NCBI GenBank assembly: GCA_014773175.1
Contig: VXCM01001363.1
Span: 50,541-114,540 of the forward strand
Length of the DNA: 64,000 bases
Direction: 5' to 3'
From: Lucifuga dentata
Lineage: Eukaryota > Chordata > Actinopteri > Ophidiiformes > Bythitidae
The notes under the pieces: generated by a model
Databases searched by the model: none
Seen by the model: only the letters and a program-made list of their open reading frames with translations
Told to the model about the DNA's origin: nothing
Program-made: the position numbers and the translations under genes
Shown: positions 54,298 through 64,000 of the stretch, in pieces
Position numbering within the stretch: the first letter of the stretch is position 1
How the letters are laid out: each line of letters opens with the position of its first letter

Positions 54298-55193
54298 CGT
54301 CCTTCATGAAGATCCCATGTTTGTACAAGTGTCCTTTTGGCAGTTCTGTGCTTCAGTCAGACAGCCTGAGGCCCGATTACAGCTTGGATGAAAATGCGAT
54401 CTGTATCTAGATCCATTAGCCAGATAAAAAAGACATGATAATGCAAGGCAGAATTACACACAAAAGGGCATTGCACAGACCATATATTGATATGATTGGA
54501 TGTTAGTCCCAACTAGCCAGGTGAAAATGGAATCTGTACATGTATTAAATTCAAAAAGAATGCAAAATAGAAGTATTTTCACAGTGGTCTCAGACTTTTG
54601 GACCCCTGCATGTCTGAATGTAAGGCATGGCCATTTTTAAATTCTCGGTAAAAGCGGTCTTTTCTTGGAACTATATACCCTCTACCAGTTAAAATAAGTA
54701 ACCTCTACAAAAAATAAGAACATTTGGTTCACTGTAATGGATTACTTGTTGCAAGCATGCTTTAAGGCTCTACAAGTTGATTTTTACAGCGTACTGGAAT
54801 GAACTGAAACCAGTGGCAGATCTGGAAGGTAGGAAAAACAAATCTAATATATATCTCTCTGGTTGTATGTTTTAGAAAATGATTTGTAACATGTATCCGG
54901 GTTGTATTTATTGGGTTCAAACATGCAAAATCACTGGTATGCTCCTTTAACGTCCTTCATGAAGATCCCATGTTTGTACAAGTGTCCTTTTGGCAGTTCT
55001 GTGCTTCAGTCAGACAGCCTGAGGCCCGATTACAGCTTGGATGAAAATGCGATCTGTATCTAGATCCATTAGCCAGATAAAAAAGACATGATAATGCAAG
55101 GCAGAATTACACACAAAAGGGCATTGCACAGACCATATATTGATATGATTGGATGTTAGTCCCAACTAGCCAGGTGAAAATGGAATCTGTACT
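53888..55193. repeat. 653-bp direct tandem duplication
   Basis: Unit 1 (53888-54540) and unit 2 (54541-55193) look identical by eye over 653 bp. They include the end of the Tc1-like remnant, the right half of MITE copy E and unique flank. Confidence 0.9.
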
Positions 55194-56201
55194 GCTGAGA
55201 TGCATTTGAGAGACAGAATCTGTCCACAAATTGTAACCATCACCTTCCCTTGTCTACCCAGCTGTTAATAAAGTTATTTTGAATCGTGAGTTACGACTTA
55301 CCGTAAATGGGTACTTCTCTGGAATGTGGTCAGCAACAGCCTATGCAAAAATGAATAAATAAATAAATAAATTATATATATATATATTATCTTGATAAAT
55401 GGATGAAGCTCATCCATGGAGTAAGGAGGAAACACAGCTTTAATAGCATAATGACCCATCAACTCAGATCCAATCACATTGCAGGCAGAATCCAGATAAC
55501 AAGAATGTTTTTAAATGCCTTGTGTAAATGCAAGTCCTAACATCACATGTCCATCCACTTGATGTATCCAGATATAAAGAGGGGCCTGATTAACTGGTAA
55601 AAGTGTATCAGAGTGGTGATTGTGTAGAAAATGTCTTTTTAGCATTCATCTGCTGTTGTTGGAAATAGAAATGCTTGTAGCTCACTTTACTGCACAGCAG
55701 CGTTGAAACTCCCATTACCTTCTGTAAAACTTGTGTAGGTATATTTTTTCCACAGCTATTGCACTTTTCCATTTTTCTCCACTTTCAATCAGTTTTCATT
55801 TCAAGTTTGCCATTACACAAGATGTAGATCACCCGCTGTGATGGCTGATTTTTGCTGACTGATGTAGAGAGAGCAGTATTGATGTTAATTATGAAAATAT
55901 ATCTGTGTAAAGATTCTGAATGGTCCTATGAGCACCTTGACTTTATGATGATGACTGAAAATGCCGTCTGTTGCTTCCGATGGAGTTTCTCAATCTCCTG
56001 TAGTCTGCTAGGAGTCTGTCATGTTAGGCAGATGACAGAGTCCTCACACCACGAGATGATCTCCTGTGCCCAGTGAGAGCTGCTGCTAACCCTGGAGGAC
56101 AGTGGTCTCATTAAAAATCTTCATGTGTTCCTACTCTTTGCTATCTTTCTTAGTAATATACCTCACACTCATACAAAACAATATAAACTATATGCACCTT
56201 T

Positions 56202-56202
<1 letters not shown>

Positions 56203-56239
<37 letters not shown>
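56203..56239. repeat. (TG)n microsatellite
   Basis: A TG run of about 37 bp in the intergenic region. Confidence 0.95.
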
Positions 56240-56241
<2 letters not shown>

Positions 56242-56644
56242 AAGATGCAATTTTGCTTCCACTTCATTTTAGGTCCTTTTTGTTCTTTTAGATCTTCTTC
56301 TGGGATATAAGTTCTTCATATATTTATACTGGTAATGATGAGCCAATTACTTATCATAAACAGAATATGGTGTGTTGATGTATGGAGAAGGAGCATCATG
56401 AATGACCAATCATATTCCAATTCCATCCATACATTAGTGAAGAAGAAATTAAATTAGTAAAGAAAGAAAAAAAAGATTTAATAAAATATAAGTTTTTCTG
56501 TCAAGTATCTCATTATTTCTTTGAATACGCCTCAGGATGATTGTCAGCATTTATCTTTAAAAGACTCCTGTATGACAGAAACTCAACTTTTGGAAATGTG
56601 TGGGTCAGGATTTTGAAGTTACAGATTTTTGATATATAAAAAGT

Positions 56645-56648
<4 letters not shown>

Positions 56649-56675
<27 letters not shown>
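56649..56675. repeat. Poly-T tract
   Basis: A run of about 27 T in the intergenic region. Confidence 0.9.
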
Positions 56676-56677
<2 letters not shown>

Positions 56678-57281
56678 TCTTAAAGTGTGACAGTATTCAT
56701 TACAGGAAAGTAGCACATATTTAGAATGGTCTTTTCATACAAGCTCTATCAGTTGGTTACCTGGAATGAAAATAACATGACACTCAAGCACAGCAAATTA
56801 AATCCCATGATGCTATAGATGTGACATTCCTTGGAAATGGTTTATAATTGAGCAACAGCATGTCAGTTTTACTTTATTTCCTGCAGTGTCAAATCAGTTA
56901 TGGAGATTGGGCACATACTTATGATGACTGTTTATTTCCATTATTAGATGGTCATACTACAGGAATCTGAGCAATCATACTGGGTTGAGTGTTACATTAT
57001 TTGAAACCCCGTGGTGAGTTATGAAACATCATTTGTGAGCTGGGAGGAAATTTTGACACTTGTGGATCCTGCTGTAACAAACTCAGGGAGGAAAAGCTTA
57101 AAACTGAGTCCTGAGTGCATCTGCTCATTATACTGTGGAATGAATAACTTTGTAACCCCACAATCTCTTACAAACACAGATTAACACTGATTAAATAAAC
57201 CTTTACTAAAAGCTCCACTTTTAAAATTGTTGAATCATTGCATTCCCAAATAAATACACTATATACACTAGGCCCAAAGAA

Positions 57282-57960
57282 AAGAAAGATTGCTCCTTGA
57301 GGAAATTTCTGTAAATTTTGACCATGGTCCCATTAAGCGATCTTCAGCTGTTAGAAACCTTGGAGTAAGATTTGATACAGATCTGCCCTTCAGTAATCAC
57401 ACTAATAATATTACCATGATTGTCTGTTTTCACTTCTGCAGTATATCCAGGATTAGATCATTCCTTAGCATGCCAGATGCAGAGACTCTAGTTCATACTT
57501 TTGTAACCTCTAGACTCGATTACTGCAATGTACTTTTCTCTGGCTTAAGTTCTACTGCTCTGAAAAAACTGCAGCTTGTTCAGAACAGTGCATCCTGGAT
57601 CTTAACTAGAACCCATAAATTCGAACATATCACACCTTTCTTAGCCTCCCTACATTGGCTTTCTATCAATGCCAGGGCTGACTTTAAGTTTCTCCTCCTT
57701 ACTCATAAAATTCACGGACTGGCCCCATTATACTGAAGGAACCTCATTACCTCATATGTTCCCCCACGTCCTTTGAGATCCCAGGAGGCAGATCTGCTCA
57801 TTATCCTAAGGACTAAGACAAAACTCTTCGAAAACAGCGCCTTCTCCTACCACCTTCCTCTTCTTTGGAATAAACTCCGTGGAGCCTGAAAAGAGGCTGA
57901 CTCAATTATGTTTAAATCCCAACTCAAAACTCATCTATTCTCATCATATTTTAAATGAGC
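57282..57960 (+). mobile_element. CR1/L2-type LINE reverse-transcriptase remnant
   Basis: The frame at 57290-57736 gives SAVRNLGVRFDTDLPFSNHT, SRLDYCNVLFSGLSSTALKK, LQLVQNSASWILTRTHKFEH and HWLSINARADFKFLLLTHKI. The order NLGV-FD-L, SRLDYCN-L, QNSA, HWLP-like is the C-terminal part of CR1/L2-clade reverse transcriptases (Rex1/Babar type in fish). After a stop the protein continues with PPRPLRSQEADLLII- and WNKLRGA-like blocks, to FKSQLKTHLFSSYF. It is a dead 5'-truncated copy. Confidence 0.85.
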
Positions 57961-59638
57961 ATAACCCTCCATCCAACAGGAGGTAGGCGTGATCTCTGGT
58001 GTGGGATAGTGAAAAGCCAGCCTATGTCTACGATAGTCAGCAGTGTGAGTGCAGCAGGTGGATGGGGCTCACCACTTATCTGACTTTTTCCATTCTCACA
58101 TGAACTTGTGCCTTTCTGTTGATCTTATTACAGTATAATCAATAGCAGTAGATGAAGAACTGCATACCCTGGCAAAGCTGCGGAGATTTCATTTAGAATT
58201 ATTATGTCCTTGGCTGCAACCTTTCTTTTAGAGTGAGCATTTAACAATGGCTACATATCTGCACTGTCTTTAACATGAATGTGATGCAGATTATTTTTCA
58301 TATGTCCCCGACTCTACCTCCATTCTCTTTACTTTATCAAGTAGTATCCACCAAGACTAGCATCACTGAAACTAAAATGAGAAAAGAGTACAATATATTA
58401 AATCCATCAGATTGAATTCTGAGTTATCCAGTGCGAAATTGAAGATACAGAATGTGCCAAAATCAGCATGTCATGCTGACCCTGTGCTCTGAATGAAGGA
58501 AAAGATGTATTTCAATTAAATGCACCTTATCAGTTGTGAGTCATGGAGCTCAAACCAACAACTGTTAGAACATCTAACTCTACTGCCAAGGGAAATAATA
58601 CTTTTTATTCATTGCCTTATATTTTCTATATTTTAGATGTTTAGACACTATATTTTAGAGTTTTCAATGGTATTAATTGATATTAAAAAGCAGACATTAT
58701 GTTTAAGGTAAGAGGAGTCAAACCAATGAATACAAATGCACAATCAAAATTCTGCTAAATTAGAAATTTCCACTATGTTATCAAACACAATTTTCAAACT
58801 ATAATACAGCTATAAATGACTTCTCAAATAAATTTTTTACACTCTCAATGTGCGGGCAGATACTTTAGATTCTTGTGGTGAACATTTCTGGCAGCTTTTT
58901 AGGCACAGAACATGAATATCTTCCTCATTGCTGAGAAGTTATGCCAAGTATTTCTTTCCAAAAGTAACTGTTAATTTAAGAGTAACTTTTGTTCCAAGAG
59001 TAAACTTTCAGTGCCAACAAATTTAGATTTTATCTCTGGTGCCTTTGATTCACAACTGTCCCAAATGAGGTCAGATTTCCTGAAAATGAAAATGTTCATA
59101 TGGCAAAATTCAGGACCTTAGTCTAGCTAATTTCAAAACCATGTTATCATGTCCACACTCTGCAGAGAAGAGTTGATTGATAAGTTGTAAGCCTAGCATA
59201 AAAGGATCTTACTCAGACGTATTGCATTTAAAATTTTGAAAATAATCACCTTACAATTTGTCGTATGTCTGCCAGAGATTATGAAAGATTTTATCCCAGT
59301 CCTTTACCTGGTTATCCTCATTCAAAATGGCTGCAGTTTAAAGCCATTTTCACGTTTAGGAAGTGGTGAAAGCCAGAAAGCCTGAAACAGCCAAATCAGT
59401 GGTGGTTGCTGAATTGATTCGAAGTCATAATCAAACTGAGCTGCCATGGCAACAACAGGCACATTGTTTGTCCATCTTCCACAAATCAGAGGCACAGGAA
59501 GTTATAATGACAGAGCTCAAATGAATGCAGATGATGTCTTAAACATGTTTACAAAAAACAAAATTACAGCAATCGCTCACTTTCTTATGTCAGGTTCAGA
59601 ACTTATCAATCAAGTGTAGCTACACTAGTGTTTAAATT

Positions 59639-60198
59639 TTAAAGGACCATACTGGCCATTTTGCATGTTTGAGCCTAATATATTCAATTTTCATACACGT
59701 AACGTTACTGACAATCATTTCCCAAAGCATACTACTGGAATGATGAATTAAAAATTTTTTTTTTCCTACCTTCCAGATTGCCACTGGTTTCAGTTCATCC
59801 TGGTATGCTATCAAAATCAAGTTGTTGTTACTGAAATGTTCTTGGGATAGATAGTCCATCATCGCGAACAGGACATGTATTCAGGTGTTTTTCGAAGTTG
59901 CATCATTTTAGCATTTAAGCACAATAAAAAGCTTGGATTGAATGTATGTCTCCATTGGTGAATATAGTCCCACCAAAAAGTGACTTCTTAAGGCTGAGTA
60001 ACTATTAGCAAGCGAAAAATTAATTTTTAAGGTGGGTGTATCGCTTGAATATTTGATTTTGAAAGATTAAGAGATTTTGCAAAATATCAGGAAAGCTGAA
60101 ATATGATTTTATCCTTTGGGAAATGATTGTCAGTAACGTTACAAATGAATATACAGTATTAGGCTCAAACATGAAAAATGGACGGTATGGTCCTTTAA
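59639..60198. mobile_element. TTAA-flanked long-TIR MITE, copy F (best-preserved)
   Basis: It starts TTAAAGGACCATACTGGCCA and ends GGACGGTATGGTCCTTTAA. The arms align for about 90 bp, including TAACGTTACTGACAATCATT and its complement. At about 560 bp with no ORF, it is the clearest reference for the family. Confidence 0.88.
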
Positions 60199-60477
60199 CT
60201 CTCACTTCACTGTTTCTACTCTAATTCACTTCAAATCATATGCGACTGACGTGATGATTGACGACAGTCCATCGACAAAGTGAACACATGAAGTGAGGCG
60301 CCGAATTTTATATCGTAATGATGAATTATGCTGCAGCTCTACTTTTTAGTGTTTGAATTAACAATTTTAAAAAAGACAGGAGGGAAGCGATGGGGTAGAG
60401 AGGGGAGATGATAAGACGGATAAATGGACAGATAGAAAGAAACGGGGTAGAAAGAAAGAAACGGAAAGCGAGCAATG

Positions 60478-60479
<2 letters not shown>

Positions 60480-60510
<31 letters not shown>
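60480..60510. repeat. (GA)n microsatellite upstream of shisal2a
   Basis: A GA run about 210 bp before the shisal2a start codon, possibly in its promoter or 5' UTR. Confidence 0.95.
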
Positions 60511-60513
<3 letters not shown>

Positions 60514-60717
60514 TCTGTAAAGTTTTCCATCATCACGGTCTCCTGCGCTCATTCCCTCACACAGCAGAAGGAGAAACACTTCAGCCATGTGTGTAACTGC
60601 AGATTGACTGCGTGATGATGATAATGAGGATGCGGCTCAAACTGAAGGTTTAAGAAGATAAGATTCACTTTATTTCAGCTTTTAGGAATCTTTATTTACA
60701 TTTGTCCCTGCAGCAGC

Positions 60718-62443
<1,726 letters not shown>

Positions 62444-63740
62444 GAAACTGAGACAATCCTGCTTTATAAAACGGACCAGAAGGACAAAAGTGAGGCTTTT
62501 GGATCTGTAAGCAGGGTGGGACAGCAAGAGGACAGTTCTGACATTGCATTGGGAGAAACAGTTACTGATAGTATGTGCAGTGGTGGTTAAATAAGTGTGA
62601 AATCCCCACAGTAAGGTGTGTTATCTTACAGAGCGATAATCTCCATGCAGGATATGCCTCTGATTACTACACTGGCACTGCATAAGTGTTATCAATACTT
62701 TTTGATGTGTGAAAATAGAATGAACCACACTGAGTCTGAGCTATATTTGGCAGCTGGGCTCTGACCTTATCCCTCCTTTCAAGCATTCACCAGTGGAGAC
62801 TGTGATAGAATGAGAATGAGAGAATGAGAGTCAAAGCCTACAGGTGGACTGCGGGGGCGATGTGGAGCTTAACAAGTGCTATCGCAGCAGCAGTGTGAGC
62901 AGTTCATTTGCACATGGGCCATACCTGTCAACTCTACAATTTTCCCTAGTTTTCTCCCATATTTCCACCCCCTCTCCCACCATGCTCCCGTTTGGTAATT
63001 TCTCCCGTAAATCTCCTATACTTTGACAATTATATAGAATCGTAATTGGCTCAGTCAAGTTGTTTTGGTCATTATGTGGTGTGTCCCACTGGTGGGGGTG
63101 GAAGTATTGCAAGTAGAGTGTGCTTGCCAGAGGACACCTGAAGCCAAGCAGAACCAAAGTTGATTGAACAGTTTCTCGTGGGAGCAATAAATGAACATAA
63201 CACTGTCATGCTAGGAAAGCTTTCAATGAGATGGAGGGAGGAGGTNTGGGGGGCGAGAGGGGGAGAAAATAAGAATAAGATGTCCCAGAAATCCTCTGTA
63301 TTTTCAAAGCTCAATGTTGACAGGTATGAATTGGGCGGTGCTGCAGGTGTGTGGCGATCAGAGGAACAAGTGGGCAGAGCTTACAGCTTAAATAAACTGC
63401 CTTATTGCAAAGGGTGCTTTGCATACGTGTTGCTATGTGTTCGTGTAGCATTACAGTTTGAGTTGTTTGCATGAACCAGCTGAAGCTTCGCTTCATAAGC
63501 ACACACTGTGAACTCTCAAATTTCATGCCTTGATGAATTATCTCACGCCTCATTTCCTTCCTCCTCATGGTGAAATAACTAAGTGCTCAAACCTCTAAGC
63601 AGCAACTGAGAGTAAAATAAAGGAAATTAACTTCATACATTAAAGTAAACAAGACTTAAAGAAGCTTGGTTGAGCTGTTTAGGAATGGCTAGGGGGATAA
63701 AAGGGACTAGTAGTGATTGTGGCCCAGTTTACACTCAAGA
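62444..63740. other. Region downstream of shisal2a
   Basis: No coding exon was recognised. It should begin with the shisal2a 3' UTR; an AATAAA occurs at 63187-63192. The pyrimidine-rich segment 62905-63030 (ACCTGTCAACTCTACAATTT, CTCCCGTTTGGTAATTTCTC) resembles a common fish repeat from memory. Confidence 0.5.
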
Positions 63741-64000
63741 TATACACTGATCAGCCACAACATAGAAACCACCTATCTAATATTGTGTAGGTCTCCCTCA
63801 TGCTGCCAAAACAGCTCTGACCCATGAGGACTCCACAAGACCTCTGAAGGTCCTGTGGTATCTGGCACCAAGCTGTTAGCAGCAGATCCTTAAGTCCTGG
63901 AAGTTGTGAGGTGGGCCTCCATAGATCGGAGTTATTTTTCCAGCACATCCCAGAGATGCTCGATTGGATTGAGATCTTGTGAATTTGGAGGCCAAGTCAA
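63741..64000 (-). mobile_element. Tc1/mariner-like transposon end, cut by the window edge
   Basis: The right part on the minus strand translates to LTWPPNSQDLNPIEHLWDVL followed by EK and a stop. This is the DDE/D-superfamily block around the last catalytic acid (S-DLNPIEHLWD). The terminus TATACACTGATCAGCCACAA is near 63741. It is broken by in-frame stops and continues beyond the window. Confidence 0.8.

Larger units (their letters stand above)
47766..60717. other. Intergenic region between divergent slc1a7 and shisal2a
   Basis: No host exon is recognised. It should hold both promoters. It contains an N gap at 47804-47809, a TATC tract, a LINE tail near 49600-49680, MITE copies D-G, a Tc1-like remnant, a 653-bp tandem duplication and a LINE reverse-transcriptase fossil at 57282-57960. 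Confidence 0.7.

Noticed and set aside
57290..57736. 148-codon frame as a host gene
   Set aside because: It is the C-terminal part of a LINE reverse transcriptase followed by stops; annotated as a mobile element.

Overview
The window looks like nuclear DNA of a ray-finned (teleost) fish. The genes have introns with clean GT-AG boundaries and encode vertebrate proteins. The rest is AT-rich and full of fish-type repeats: Tc1-like transposons, non-LTR retrotransposon ends, long-TIR MITEs, and CA, GA and TATC microsatellites. The species cannot be named from the sequence alone. Several single-N positions and one six-N run mark sequencing or assembly gaps.

Three protein-coding genes can be reconstructed exon by exon, and every splice phase closes. 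(1) Positions 2358-11904, + strand: the last five coding exons of scp2 (SCPx/SCP2). They hold the end of the thiolase domain, the sterol-binding domain and a C-terminal AKL peroxisomal signal. Earlier exons lie left of the window. (2) Positions 16143-47765, - strand: a complete slc1a7 (EAAT5-type glutamate transporter/chloride channel) in 11 coding exons, 580 residues, ending in the PDZ-binding tail ETNV. (3) Positions 60718-62443, + strand: a complete shisal2a (Shisa-like 2A, formerly FAM159A) in three coding exons, 168 residues. scp2 and slc1a7 are tail to tail, 4.2 kb apart. slc1a7 and shisal2a are divergent, about 13 kb apart. From memory, the orthologues also lie together on human 1p32, so this is conserved linkage rather than a pathway. 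PODN, which I recall between SCP2 and SLC1A7 in human, is not seen in the gap.

Region by region: 1-2357 is scp2 intron. 5100-10064 is a large scp2 intron with a LINE fragment split by an internally deleted Tc1-like element. 11905-16142 is intergenic. The slc1a7 introns hold MITEs, microsatellites and diverged repeats. 47766-60717 is intergenic with MITE copies, a 653-bp tandem duplication and a CR1/L2-type reverse-transcriptase remnant. 62444-64000 is intergenic and ends in a Tc1-like transposase remnant cut by the window edge.

No bacterial-style operon, CRISPR array, rRNA, tRNA or new gene system was found. The most interesting signals are structural. A TTAA-bounded long-TIR MITE family occurs at about seven sites, and two oppositely oriented copies bracket slc1a7 exon 8. 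A nearly perfect 76-bp inverted repeat brackets an scp2 exon. An unclassified ~500-bp inverted-repeat element lies at 31620-32125. The Met that starts the short SCP2 isoform in mammals is Val here.
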